From contig NC_135504.1 in assembly GCF_052857255.1 (NCBI RefSeq), positions 142,502,121-142,566,120 of the forward strand: DNA of 64,000 bases, given 5' to 3'. Position numbers and translations under genes: made by a program. Positions 36,788 through 50,000 of this stretch are shown here, piece after piece. The notes under the pieces are model-generated. The model had not been told where the DNA came from and ran no database searches. It was given only the letters and a program-made list of their open reading frames with translations. Numbering within the stretch: the stretch's first letter is position 1; each line of letters begins with the position of its first letter. This stretch comes from Amblyomma americanum (taxonomy: Eukaryota > Arthropoda > Arachnida > Ixodida > Ixodidae).

Positions 36788-39700
36788 TTGGAGAAACTCC
36801 GCGTTAGAGAAACTCCGCGCTTGAAACACACCGCGCTGGAGATACTCCGCGTTGGAGAAAGTCCGCGTCAGAGAAGGTCCGCGTTGGAGAAAGTCCGCGT
36901 TGGAGAAGGTCCGCATTGGAGGAAGTCCGCGCTGGAGAAACTTCGCGTTGGAGAAACTCCGCCTTGGAGAAACTTCGCTTTGAAGAAACGGCGCGTTGGA
37001 GAAACTCCGCGTTAGAGAAACTCCGCGCTTGAAACACACCGCGCTGGAGAAACTCCGCGTTGGAGAAAGTCCGCGTCAGAGAAGGTCCGCGTTGGAGAAA
37101 GTCCGCGTTGGAGAAGGTCCGCATTGGAGGAAGTCCACGCTGGAGAAACTCCGCGTTGGAGAAAGTCCGCGTTGGAGAAACTCCGTGTTGTAGAAATTCC
37201 GCCTTGGAGAAACTTCGCGTTGAAGAAACGGCACGTTGGAGATACTCCGCGTTGGAGAAACTCCGCGCTTGAAACACACCGCGCTGGAGAAACTCCGCGT
37301 TGGAGAAAGTCCGCGTCGGAGAAGGTCCGCGTTGGAGAAAGTCCGCGCTGGAGAAACTCCGCGTTGTATAAACTCCGCGCTGGAGAAACTCTGCGATGGA
37401 GAAACTCCGCGACGGACAAACTCCGCGATGGAGAAACTCCGCGTTGGAGAAAAGTCCGCTCTGGAGAAACTCTACGCTGGAGAAACTCCTCGCTGGAGCA
37501 AATCCGCGTTGGAGAAACTCCGCGTTGGAGAAACTCCACGTTGGAGAAAGTCCGCGTTGGAGAAAGTCCTTGTTGGAGAGAGTCCGCGATGGAGAAACTC
37601 CGCGCTGGAGAAACTCCGCGTTTGAGAAACTCCGAACTGGAGAAACTCCGCGATGGAGACACTCCGCGCTGGAGAAACTCCGTTTTGGAGAAACTCCGTG
37701 TTGGAGAAACTTCGCGTTGGAGAAACTCCGCCTTGGAGAAACTTCGCTTTGAAGAAACGGCGCGTTGGAGAAACTCCGCGTTAGAGAAACTCCGCGCTTG
37801 AAACACACCGCGCTGGAGAAACTCTGCGTTGGAGAATGTCCGCGTTGGAGAAAGTCCACGTTGGAGAAAATCCGTGTTGTAGAAACTCCGCCTTGGAGAA
37901 ACTTCGCGTTGAAGAAACGGCGCGTTGGAGATTCTCCGCGTTGGAGAAACTCCGCACTTGAAACACACCGCGCTGGAGAAACTCCGCGTTGGAGAAAGTC
38001 CGCGTTGGAGAAGGTCCGCGTTGGAGGAAGTCCGCGTTGGAGAAAGTCCGCGTTGGAGAAACTTCGCGTTGAAGAAAGTCCGCATTGGAGAAAGTCCGCG
38101 CTGTAGAAACTCCGCGTTGTATAAACTCCGCGCTGGAGAAACTCCGCGATGTAGAAACTCCGCGACGGACAAACTCCGCGATGGAGAAACTCCGCGTTGG
38201 AGAAAAGTCCGCTCTGGAGAAATTCTACGCTGGAGAAACTCCGCGCTGGAGCAAATCCTCGTTGGAGAAACTCCGCGCTGGAGAAACTCCGTGCTGCATA
38301 AAATCTGCGCTGGAGAAACTCCGGGCTGGAGAAACTCCGCGCTGGAGAAACTCCGTGCTGGACAAACTCTGCGCAGGAGAAACTCCGTGTTGGAGAAACT
38401 CCGCGCTGGAGAAACTTCGCGTTGGAGAAACTGCGCGTTGGAGAAACTCCGCGTTGGAGAAACTCCGCGTTGGAGAAAGTCCGCGTTGGAGAGTGTCCGC
38501 GATGGGGAAACTCCGCGCTGGAGAAACTCTGCGTTTGAGAAACTCCGAACTGGGGAAACTCCGCGATGGAGACACTCCGCGCTGGAGAAACTCCGTGTTT
38601 GGGAGACTTCGCGTTGGAGAAACGGCGCGTTGGAGAAGCTCCGCGTTGGAGAAACTCCGCGCTTGAAACACACCGCGCTGGAGAAACTCCGCGTTGGAGA
38701 AAGTCCGCGTTGGAGAATGTCCGCGTTGGAGAAAGTCCGCGTTGGAGAAAGTCCGCGTTGGAGAAACTCCGCGTTGAAGAAAGTCCGCGTTGGAGAAAGT
38801 CCGCGCTGGAGAAACTCCGAACTGGGGAAACTCCGCGATGGAGACACTCCGCGCTGGAGAAACTCCGTGTTGGGGAGACCGCGTTGGAGAAACGGCGCGT
38901 TGGAGAAGCTCCGCGTTGGAGAAAGTCCGCGTTGGAGAATGTCCGCGTTGGAGAAAGTCCGCGTTGGAGAAACTCCGCGTTGAATAAAGTCCGCGTTGGA
39001 GAAAGTCCGCGCTGGAGAAACTCCTCGTTGGATAAACTCCGCGCTGGAGAAAGTCCGCGCTGGAGAAACTCCGCGTTGGATAAACTCCGCGCTGGAGAAA
39101 CTCCGCGATGGAGAAACTCCGCGACGGACAAACTCCGCGATGGAGAAACTCCGCGTTGGTGATGAAAGTCCGCGTTGGAGAAAAGTCCGCGCTGGAGAAA
39201 CTCTACGCTGGAGAACTCCGGGCTGGAGAAACTCCGCGCTGGAGAAACTCCGCGCTGGAGAAACTCCGCGTTTGAGAAACTCTGAACTGGAGAAACTCCA
39301 CGCTGGAGATACTCCGCGGTGGAGAAACTCCGCGCTGGAGAAACTCCGTGTTGGAGAAACTCCGTGTTGGAGAAACTTCGCCTTGGAGAAACTTCGCTTT
39401 GAAAAAACGGCGCGTTGGAGAAACTCCGCGTTAGGGAAACTCCGCGCTTGAAACACACCGCGCTGGAGAAACTCCGCGTTGGAGAAAGTCCGCGTCGGAG
39501 AAGGTCCGCGTTGAAGAAAGTCCGCGTTGGAGAAACTCCATGTTGTAGAAATTCCGCCTTGGAGAAACTTCGCGTTGAAGAAACGGCGCGTTGGAGATAC
39601 TCCGCGTTGGAGAAACTCCGCGCTTGAAACACACCGCGCTGGAGAAACTCCGCGTTGGAGAAAGTCCGCGTCGGAGAAGGTCCGCGTTGGAGAAAGTCCG

Positions 39701-40423
39701 CGCTGGAGAAACTCCGCGTTGTATAAACTCCGCGCTGGAGAAACTCCGCGATGGAGAAACTCCGCGACGGACAAACTCCGCGATGGAGAAACTCCGCGTT
39801 GGAGAAAAGTCCGCTCTGGAGAAACTCTACGCTGGAGAAACTCCTCGCTGGAGCTTATCCGCGTTGGAGAAACTCCGCGCTGGAGAAACTCCGTGCTGCA
39901 TAAAATCTGCGCTGGAGAAACTCCGGGCTGGAGAAGCTCCGCGCTGGAGAAACTCCGTGTTGGACAAACTCCGCGCTGGAGAAACTCCGTGTTGGAGAAA
40001 CTCCGCGCTGGAGAAACTTCGCGTTGGAGAAACTGCGCGTTGGAGAAACTCCGCGTTGGAGAAACTCGGCGTTGGAGAAAGTCCGCGCTTGAAACACACC
40101 GCGCTGGAGAAACCCCGCGTTGGAGAAAGTCCGCGTCGGAGAAGGTCCGCGTTGGAGAAAGTCCGCGATGGAGAAACTCCGCGCTGGAGAAACTCCGCGT
40201 TTGAGAAGCTCCGAACTGGAGAAACTCCGCGATGGAGACACTCCGCGCTGGAGAAACTCCGTGCTGGAGAAACTTCGCTTTGAAGAAACGGCGCGTTGGA
40301 GAAACTCCGCGTTAGAGAAACTCCGCGCTTGAAACACACCGCGCTGGAGAAACTCCGCGTCAGAGAAGGTCCGCGTTGGAGAAAGTCCGCGTTGGAGAAA
40401 CTTCGCTTTGAAGAAACGGCGCG
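36788..40423. repeat. S unit 2a (3,636 bp, complete)
   Basis: Complete S unit used here as the reference form. It starts with the 208-bp tandem pair, contains AATAAAG (38,990), a 19-bp monomer at TTGGTGATGAAAG (near 39,157) and a GCTTATCCGCG variant near 39,853 where the other units have GCTAATCC or GCAAATCC. Confidence 0.75.
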
Positions 40424-42393
40424 TTGGAGAAACTCCGCGTTAGAGAAACTCCGCGCTTGAAACACACCGCGCTGGAGATACTCCGCGTTGGAGAAAGTCC
40501 GCGTCAGAGAAGGTCCGCGTTGGAGAAAGTCCGCGTTGGAGAAGGTCCGCATTGGAGGAAGTCCGCGCTGGAGAAACTTCGCGTTGGAGAAACTCCGCCT
40601 TGGAGAAACTTCGCTTTGAAGAAACGGCGCGTTGGAGAAACTCCGCGTTAGAGAAACTCCGCGCTTGAAACACACCGCGCTGGAGAAACTCCGCGTTGGA
40701 GAAAGTCCGCGTCAGAGAAGGTCCGCGTTGGAGAAAGTCCGCGTTGGAGAAGGTCCGCATTGGAGGAAGTCCGCGCTGGAGAAACTCCGCGTTGGAGAAA
40801 GTCCGCGTTGGAGAAACTCCGTGTTGTAGAAATTCCGCCTTGGAGAAACTTCGCGTTGAAGAAACGGCACGTTGGAGATACTCCGCGTTGGAGAAACTCC
40901 GCGCTTGAAACACACCGCGCTGGAGAAACTCCGCGTTGGAGAAAGTCCGCGTCGGAGAAGGTCCGCGTTGGAGAAAGTCCGCGCTGGAGAAACTCCGCGT
41001 TGTATAAACTCCGCGCTGGAGAAACTCTGCGATGGAGAAACTCCGCGACGGCCAAACTCCGCGATGGAGAAACTCCGCGTTGGAGAAAAGTCCGCTCTGG
41101 AGAAACTCTACGCTGGAGAAACTCCTCGCTGGAGCAAATCCGCGTTGGAGAAACTCCGCGTTGGAGAAACTCCACGTTGGAGAAAGTCCGCGTTGGAGAA
41201 AGTCCTTGTTGGAGAGAGTCCGCGATGGAGAAACTCCGCGCTGGAGAAACTCCGCGTTTGAGAAACTCCGAACTGGAGAAACTCCGCGATGGAGACACTC
41301 CGCGCTGGAGAAACTCCGTTTTGGAGAAACTCCGTGTTGGAGAAACTTCGCGTTGGAGAAACTCCGCCTTGGAGAAACTTCGCTTTGAAGAAACGGCGCG
41401 TTGGAGAAACTCCGCGTTAGAGAAACTCCGCGCTTGAAACACACCGCGCTGGAGAAACTCTGCGTTGGAGAATGTCCGCGTTGGAGAAAGTCCACGTTGG
41501 AGAAAATCCGTGTTGTAGAAACTCCGCCTTGGAGAAACTTCGCGTTGAAGAAACGGCGCGTTGGAGATTCTCCGCGTTGGAGAAACTCCGCACTTGAAAC
41601 ACACCGCGCTGGAGAAACTCCGCGTTGGAGAAAGTCCGCGTTGGAGAAGGTCCGCGTTGGAGGAAGTCCGCGTTGGAGAAAGTCCGCGTTGGAGAAACTT
41701 CGCGTTGAAGAAAGTCCGCATTGGAGAAAGTCCGCGCTGTAGAAACTCCGCGTTGTATAAACTCCGCGCTGGAGAAACTCCGCGATGGAGAAACTCCGCG
41801 ACGGACAAACTCCGCGATGGAGAAACTCCGCGTTGGAGAAAAGTCCGCTCTGGAGAAATTCTACGCTGGAGAAACTCCGCGCTGGAGCAACTCCTCGTTG
41901 GAGAAACTCCGCGCTGGAGAAACTCCGTGCTGCATAAAATCTGCGCTGGAGAAACTCCGGGCTGGAGAAACTCCGCGCTGGAGAAACTCCGTGCTGGACA
42001 AACTCTGCGCAGGAGAAACTCCGTGTTGGAGAAACTCCGCGCTGGAGAAACTTCGCGTTGGAGAAACTGCGCGTTGGAGAAACTCCGCGTTGGAGAAACT
42101 CCGCGTTGGAGAAAGTCCGCGTTGGAGAGTGTCCGCGATGGGGAAACTCCGCGCTGGAGAAACTCTGCGTTTGAGAAACTCCGAACTGGGGAAACTCCGC
42201 GATGGAGACACTCCGCGCTGGAGAAACTCCGTGTTGGGGAGACTTCGCGTTGGAGAAACGGCGCGTTGGAGAAGCTCCGCGTTGGAGAAACTCCGCGCTT
42301 GAAACACACCGCGCTGGAGAAACTCCGCGTCAGAGAAGGTCCGCGTTGGAGAAAGTCCGCGTTGGAGAAACTTCGCTTTGAAGAAACGGCGCG
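40424..42393. repeat. S unit 2b, internally deleted (1,970 bp)
   Basis: Partner of unit 1b at an offset of 13,362, with the same 1,666-bp internal deletion and the same GACGGCCAAAC change. The shared breakpoint shows that the deletion happened before the superunit was duplicated. Confidence 0.75.
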
Positions 42394-45300
42394 TTGGAGA
42401 AACTCCGCGTTAGAGAAACTCCGCGCTTGAAACACACCGCGCTGGAGATACTCCGCGTTGGAGAAAGTCCGCGTCAGAGAAGGTCCGCGTTGGAGAAAGT
42501 CCGCGTTGGAGAAGGTCCGCATTGGAGGAAGTCCGCGCTGGAGAAACTTCGCGTTGGAGAAACTCCGCCTTGGAGAAACTTCGCTTTGAAGAAACGGCGC
42601 GTTGGAGAAACTCCGCGTTAGAGAAACTCCGCGCTTGAAACACACCGCGCTGGAGAAACTCCGCGTTGGAGAAAGTCCGCGTCAGAGAAGGTCCGCGTTG
42701 GAGAAAGTCCGCGTTGGAGAAGGTCCGCATTGGAGGAAGTCCGCGCTGGAGAAACTCCGCGTTGGAGAAAGTCCGCGTTGGAGAAACTCCGTGTTGTAGA
42801 AATTCCGCCTTGGAGAAACTTCGCGTTGAAGAAACGGCACGTTGGAGATACTCCGCGTTGGAGAAACTCCGCGCTTGAAACACACCGCGCTGGAGAAACT
42901 CCGCGTTGGAGAAAGTCCGCGTCGGAGAAGGTCCGCGTTGGAGAAAGTCCGCGCTGGAGAAACTCCGCGTTGTATAAACTCCGCGCTGGAGAAACTCTGC
43001 GATGGAGAAACTCCGCGACGGCCAAACTCCGCGATGGAGAAACTCCGCGTTGGAGAAAAGTCCGCTCTGGAGAAACTCTACGCTGGAGAAACTCCTCGCT
43101 GGAGCAAATCCGCGTTGGAGAAACTCCGCGTTGGAGAAACTCCACGTTGGAGAAAGTCCGCGTTGGAGAAAGTCCTTGTTGGAGAGAGTCCGCGATGGAG
43201 AAACTCCGCGCTGGAGAAACTCCGCGTTTGAGAAACTCCGAACTGGAGAAACTCCGCGATGGAGACACTCCGCGCTGGAGAAACTCCGTTTTGGAGAAAC
43301 TCCGTGTTGGAGAAACTTCGCGTTGGAGAAACTCCGCCTTGGAGAAACTTCGCTTTGAAGAAACGGCGCGTTGGAGAAACTCCGCGTTAGAGAAACTCCG
43401 CGCTTGAAACACACCGCGCTGGAGAAACTCTGCGTTGGAGAATGTCCGCGTTGGAGAAAGTCCACGTTGGAGAAAATCCGTGTTGTAGAAACTCCGCCTT
43501 GGAGAAACTTCGCGTTGAAGAAACGGCGCGTTGGAGATTCTCCGCGTTGGAGAAACTCCGCACTTGAAACACACCGCGCTGGAGAAACTCCGCGTTGGAG
43601 AAAGTCCGCGTTGGAGAAGGTCCGCGTTGGAGGAAGTCCGCGTTGGAGAAAGTCCGCGTTGGAGAAACTTCGCGTTGAAGAAAGTCCGCATTGGAGAAAG
43701 TCCGCGCTGTAGAAACTCCGCGTTGTATAAACTCCGCGCTGGAGAAACTCCGCGATGGAGAAACTCCGCGACGGACAAACTCCGCGATGGAGAAACTCCG
43801 CGTTGGAGAAAAGTCCGCTCTGGAGAAATTCTACGCTGGAGAAACTCCGCGCTGGAGCAACTCCTCGTTGGAGAAACTCCGCGCTGGAGAAACTCCGTGC
43901 TGCATAAAATCTGCGCTGGAGAAACTCCGGGCTGGAGAAACTCCGCGCTGGAGAAACTCCGTGCTGGACAAACTCTGCGCAGGAGAAACTCCGTGTTGGA
44001 GAAACTCCGCGCTGGAGAAACTTCGCGTTGGAGAAACTGCGCGTTGGAGAAACTCCGCGTTGGAGAAACTCCGCGTTGGAGAAAGTCCGCGTTGGAGAGT
44101 GTCCGCGATGGGGAAACTCCGCGCTGGAGAAACTCTGCGTTTGAGAAACTCCGAACTGGGGAAACTCCGCGATGGAGACACTCCGCGCTGGAGAAACTCC
44201 GTGTTGGGGAGACTTCGCGTTGGAGAAACGGCGCGTTGGAGAAGCTCCGCGTTGGAGAAACTCCGCGCTTGAAACACACCGCGCTGGAGAAACTCCGCGT
44301 TGGAGAAAGTCCGCGTTGGAGAATGTCCGCGTTGGAGAAAGTCCGCGTTGGAGAAAGTCCGCGTTGGAGAAACTCCGCGTTGAAGAAAGTCCGCGTTGGA
44401 GAAAGTCCGCGCTGGAGAAACTCCGAACTGGGGAAACTCCGCGATGGAGACACTCCGCGCTGGAGAAACTCCGTGTTGGGGAGACCGCGTTGGAGAAACG
44501 GCGCGTTGGAGAAGCTCCGCGTTGGAGAAAGTCCGCGTTGGAGAATGTCCGCGTTGGAGAAAGTCCGCGTTGGAGAAACTCCGCGTTGAATAAAGTCCGC
44601 GTTGGAGAAAGTCCGCGCTGGAGAAACTCCTCGTTGGATAAACTCCGCGCTGGAGAAAGTCCGCGCTGGAGAAACTCCGCGTTGGATAAACTCCGCGCTG
44701 GAGAAACTCCGCGATGGAGAAACTCCGCGACGGACAAACTCCGCGATGGAGAAACTCCGCGTTGGTGATGAAGGTCCGCGTTGGAGAAAAGTCCGCGCTG
44801 GAGAAACTCTACGCTGGAGAACTCCGGGCTGGAGAAACTCCGCGCTGGAGAAACTCCGCGTTTGAGAAACTCTGAACTGGAGAAACTCCACGCTGGAGAT
44901 ACTCCGCGGTGGAGAAACTGCGCGCTGGAGAAACTCCGTGTTGGAGAAACTCCGTGTTGGAGAAACTCCGCCTTGGAGAAACTTCGCTTTGAAAAAACGG
45001 CGCGTTGGAGAAACTCCGCGTTAGGGAAACTCCGCGCTTGAAACACACCGCGCTGGAGAAACTCCGCGTTGGAGAAAGTCCGCGTCGGAGAAGGTCCGCG
45101 TTGAAGAAAGTCCGCGTTGGAGAAACTCCATGTTGTAGAAATTCCGCCTTGGAGAAACTTCGCGTTGAAGAAACGGCGCGTTGGAGATACTCCGCGTTGG
45201 AGAAACTCCGCGCTTGAAACACACCGCGCTGGAGAAACTCCGCGTTGGAGAAAGTCCGCGTCGGAGAAGGTCCGCGTTGGAGAAAGTCCGCGCCTGAGAA

Positions 45301-45860
45301 ACTCCGCGTTGTATAAACTCCGCGCTGGAGAAACTCCGCGATGGAGAAACTCCGCGACGGACAAACTCCGCGATGGAGAAACTCCGCGTTGGAGAAAAGT
45401 CCGCTCTGGAGAAACTCTACGCTGGAGAAACTCCTCGCTGGAGCTAATCCGCGTTGGAGAAACTCCGCGCTGGAGAAACTCCGTGCTGCATAAAATCTGC
45501 GCTGGAGAAACTCCGGGCTGGAGAAGCTCCGCGCTGGAGAAACTCCGTGTTGGACAAACTCCGCGCTGGAGAAACTCCGTGTTGGAGAAACTCCGCGCTG
45601 GAGAAACTTCGCGTTGGAGAAACTGCGCGTTGGAGAAACTCCGCGTTGGAGAAACTCGGCGTTGGAGAAAGTCCGCGCTTGAAACACACCGCGCTGGAGA
45701 AACTCCGCGTTGGAGAAAGTCCGCGTCGGAGAAGGTCCGCGTTGGAGAAAGTCCGCGATGGAGAAACTCCGCGCTGGAGAAACTCCGCGTTTGAGAAGCT
45801 CCGAACTGGAGAAACTCCGCGATGGAGACACTCCGCGCTGGAGAAACTCCGTGCTGGAGA
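42394..45860. repeat. S unit 2c
   Basis: Partner of unit 1c at an offset of 13,362. Few substitutions separate the two, for example GATGAAGGTCC near 44,768 where copy 1 has GATGAAAGTCC. Confidence 0.7.
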
Positions 45861-47014
45861 AACTCCGTGTTGGACAAACTCCGTGTTGGGGAAACTTCGC
45901 GTTGGAGAAACTCCGCCTTGGAGAAACTTCGCTTTGAAGAAACGGCGCGTTGGAGAAACTCCGCGTTAGAGAAACTCCGCGCTTGAAACACACCGCGCAG
46001 GAGAAACTCCGCGTTGGAGAAAGTCCGCGTCAGAGAAGGTCCGCGTTGGAGAAAGTCCGCGTTGGAGAAGGTCCGCATTGGAGGAAGTCCGCGTTGGAGA
46101 AAGTCCGCGTTGGAGAAACTTCGCGTTGAAGAAAGTCCGCATTGGAGAACGTCCGCGCTGTAGAAACTCCGCGTTGTATAAACTCCGCGCTGGAGAAACT
46201 CCGCGATGGAGAAACTCCGCGACGGACAAACTCCGCGATGGAGAAACTCCGCGTTGGAGAAAAGTCCGCTCTGGAGAAATTCTACGCTGGAGGAACTCCG
46301 CGCTGGAGCAACTCCGCGTTGGAGAAACTCCGCCCTGGAGAAACTTCGTGCTGCATAAAATCTGCGCTGGAGAAACTCCGGGCTGGAGAAACTCCGCGCT
46401 GGAGAAACTCCGTGCTGGACAAACTCTGCGCAGGAGAAATTCCGTGTTGGGGAAACTCCGCGCTGGAGAAACTTCGCGTTGCAGAAACTGCGCGTTGGAG
46501 AAACTCCGCGTTGAAGAAACACCACGTTGGAGAAAGTCCGCGTTGGAGAAAGTTCTTGTTGGAGAGAGTCCGCGATGGAGAAACTCCGCGCTGGAGAAAC
46601 TCCGCGTTTGAGAAACTCCGAACTGGAGAAACTCCACGCTGGAGACACTCCGCGCTGGAGAAACTCCGTTTTGGAGAAACTCCGTGTTGGAGAAACTTCG
46701 CGTTGGAGAAACTCCGCCTTGGAGAAACTTCGCTTTGAAGAAACGGCGCGTTGGAGAAACTCCGCGTTAGAGAAACTCCGCGCTTGAAACACACCGCGCT
46801 GGAGAAACTCCGCGTTGGAGAAAGTCCGCGTCGGAGAATGTCCGCGTTGGAGAAAGTCCGCGTTGGAGAAACTCCGTGTTGTAGAAACTCCGCCTTGGAG
46901 AAACTCCGCGTTGAAGAAAGTCCGCGTTGGAGAAAGTCTGCGCTGGAGAAACTCCGCGTTGGATAAACTCCGCGCTGGAGAAACTCCGCGATGGAGAAAC
47001 TCCGCGACGGACAA
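42410..47014 (-). other. Second 1,534-codon stop-free stretch, not supported as a gene
   Basis: This is the superunit copy 2 equivalent of 29,048-33,652, 13,362 bp downstream, with only a handful of residue differences (for example SPSRS to SPAWS, and NADFHH to NADLHH). The equal length comes from copying of the DNA block and not from visible selection on a protein. It starts at TTG. Confidence 0.8.
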
Positions 47015-50000
47015 ACTCCGCGATGGAGAAACTCCGCGTTGGTGATGAAAGTCCGCGTTTGAGAAAAGTCTGCGTTAGAGAAAACTCCGCGCTGGAGAAA
47101 CTCTACGCTGGAGAAACTCCGGGCTGGAGAAACGCCGCGATGGAGAAACTCCGGGCTGGAGAAACTCCGCTCTGGGGAACTCCGCGCTGGAGAAACTCCG
47201 CGCTGGAGAAACTCCGTGTTGGAGAAACTCCGTGTTGGAGAAACTTCGCGTTGGAGAAACTCCGCGTTGGAGAAAGTCCGCGTTGGAGAAAGTCCGCGCT
47301 GGAGAAACTCCGCGCTGGAGAAACTCCGCGTTTGAGAAACTCAGAACTGGAGAAACTCCGCGCTGGAGATACTTCGCGGTGGAGAAACTCCGCGCTGGAG
47401 AAACTCCGCCTTGGAGAAACATCGCTTTGAAGAAACGGCGCGTTGGAGAAACTCCGCGTTAGAGAAACTCCGCGCTTGAAACACACCGCGCTGGAGAAAC
47501 TCCGCGTTGGAGAAAGTCCGCGTTGGAGAAGGTCCGCTTTGGAGAAAGTCCGCGTTGGAGAATGTCCGCGTTGGAGAAACTCCGCGTTGAAGAAAGTCCG
47601 CGTTGGAGAAAGTCCGCGCTGGAGAAACTCCGCGTTGTATAAACTCCGCGCTGGAGAAACTCCGCGATGGAGAAACTCCTCGGCGGACAAACTCCGCGAT
47701 GTAGAAACTCCGCGTTGGAGAAAAGTCCGCTCTGGAGAAACTCTACTCTGGAGAAACTCCCGCTGGAGAAATTCCGTGCTGCATAAAATCTGCGCTGGAG
47801 AAACTCCGGGATGGAGAAACTCCGCGCTGGAGAAACTCCGTGCTGGACAAACTCCGCGCTGGAGAAACTCCGTGTTGGAGAAACTCCGCGCTGGAGAAAC
47901 TTCGCGTTGGAGAAACTTCGCGTTGGAGAAACTCCGCGTTGGATAAACTCCACGTTGGAGAAAGTCCGCGTTGGAGAAAGTCCGCGTTGGAGAGAGTCCG
48001 CGATGGAGAAACTCCGCGCTGGAGAAACTCCGCGTTTGAGAAACTCCGAACTGGAGAAACTCCGCGATGGAGACACTCCGCGCTGGAGAAACTCCGTTTT
48101 GGAGAAACTCCGTGTTGGAGAAACTTCGCGTTTGAGAAACTCCGCCTTGGAGAAACTTCGCTTTGAAGAAACGGCGCGTTGGAGAAACTCCGCGTTAGAG
48201 AAACTCCGCGCTTGAAACACGCCGAGTTGGAGAAACTCCGCGTTGGAGAAAGTCCGCGTCGGAGAATGTCCGCGTTGGAGAAAGTCCGCGTTGGAGAAAC
48301 TCCGTGTTGTAGAACCTCCGCCTTGGAGAAACTTCGCGTTGAAGAAACGGCGCGTTGGAGATTCTCCGCGTTGGAGAAACTCCGCACTTGAAACACACCG
48401 CGCTGGAGAAACTCCGCGTTGGAGAAAGTCCGCGTTGGAGAAGGTCCGCGTTGGAGGAAGTCCGCGTTGGAGAAAGTCCGCGTTGGAGAAACTTCGCGTT
48501 GAAGAAAGTCCGCATTGGAGAACGTCCGCGCTGTAGAAACTCCGCTTTGTATAAGCTCCGCGCTGGAGAAACTCCGTGACGGACAAACTCCGCGATGGAG
48601 AAACTCCGCGTTGGAGAAAAGTCCGCTCTGGAGAAATTCTACGCTGGAGGAACTCCGCGCTGGAACAACTCCGCGTTGGAGAAACTAGGTGCTGGACAAA
48701 CTCTGCGCAGGAGAAACTCCGTGTTAAAGAAACTCCACGCTGGAGAAACTTCGCGTTGTAGAAACTGCGCGTTGGAGAAACTCCGCGTTGGAGAAACTCC
48801 ACGTTGGAGAAAGTCCGCGTTGGAGAAAGTCCTTGTTGGAGAGAGCCCGCGATGGAGAAACTCCGCGCTGGAGAAACTCCGCGTTTGAGAAACTCCGTGT
48901 TGGAGAAACTTCGCGTTGGAGAAACTCCGCCTTGGAGAAACTTCGCTTTGAAGAAACGGCGCGTTGGAGAAACTCCGCGTTGGAGAAAGTCCGCGTCGGA
49001 GAATTTCCGCGTTGGAGAAAATCCGCGTTGGAGAAAATCCGTGTTGTAGAAACTCCGCCTTGGATAAACTTCGCGTTGAAGAAACGGCGCGTTGGAGATT
49101 CTCCGCGTTGGAGAAACTCCGCACTTGAAACACACCGCGCTGGAGAAACTCCGCGTTGGAGAAAGTCCGCGTTGGAGAAGGTCCGCGTTGGAGGAAGTCC
49201 GCGTTGGAGAAAGTCCGCGCTGTAGAAACTCCGCGCTGGAGAAACTCCGCGATGGAGAAACACCGCGACGGACAAACTCCGCGATGGAGAAACTCCGCGT
49301 TGGAGAAAAGTCCGCTCTGGAGAAATTCTACGCTGGAGAAACTCCGCGCTGGAGCAACTCCTCGTTGGAGAAACTCCGCGCTGGAGAAACTCCGTGCTGC
49401 ATAAAATCTGCGCTGGAGAAACTCCGGGCTGGAGAAACTCCGCGCTGGAGAAACTTCGCGTTGGAGAAACTGCGCGTTGGAGAAACTCCGCGTTGGAGAA
49501 AGTCCGCGTTGGAGAGTGTCCGCGATGGGGAAACTCCGCGCTGGAGAAACTCTGCGTTTGAGAAACTCCGAACTGGGGAAACTCCCCGATGGAGACACTC
49601 CGCGCTGGAGAAACTCCGTGTTGGGGAGACTTCGCGTTGGAGAAACGGCGCGTTGGAGAAGCTCCGCGTTGGAGAAACTCCGCGCTTGAAACACACCGCG
49701 CTGGAGAAACTCCGCGTTGGAGAAAGTCCGCGTTGGAGAATGTCCGTGTTGGAGAAAGTCCGCGTTGGAGAAAGTCCGCGTTGGAGAAACTCCGCGTTGA
49801 AGAAAGTCCGCGTTGGAGAAAGTCCGCGCTGGAGAAACACCGAACTGGGGAAACTCCGCGATGGAGACACTCCGCGCTGGAGAAACTCCGTGTTGGGGAG
49901 ACCGCGTTGGAGAAACGGCGCGTTGGAGAAGCTCCGCGTTGGAGAAACTCCGCGCTTGAAACACACCCCGCTGGAGAAACTCCGCGTTGGAGAAAGTCCG

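Larger units (their letters stand above)
33532..46893. repeat. Superunit copy 2 (13,362 bp)
   Basis: Order: shortened block A 33,532-35,422, block B 35,423-36,787, S units 36,788-40,423, 40,424-42,393 and 42,394 to about 45,860, linker L about 45,860-46,893. The offset to copy 1 is 14,546, then 13,186 after the block A deletion, then 13,362 after the first S unit. Copies 1 and 2 share the same long / short / long pattern of S units, so that pattern is older than the superunit duplication. Confidence 0.85.
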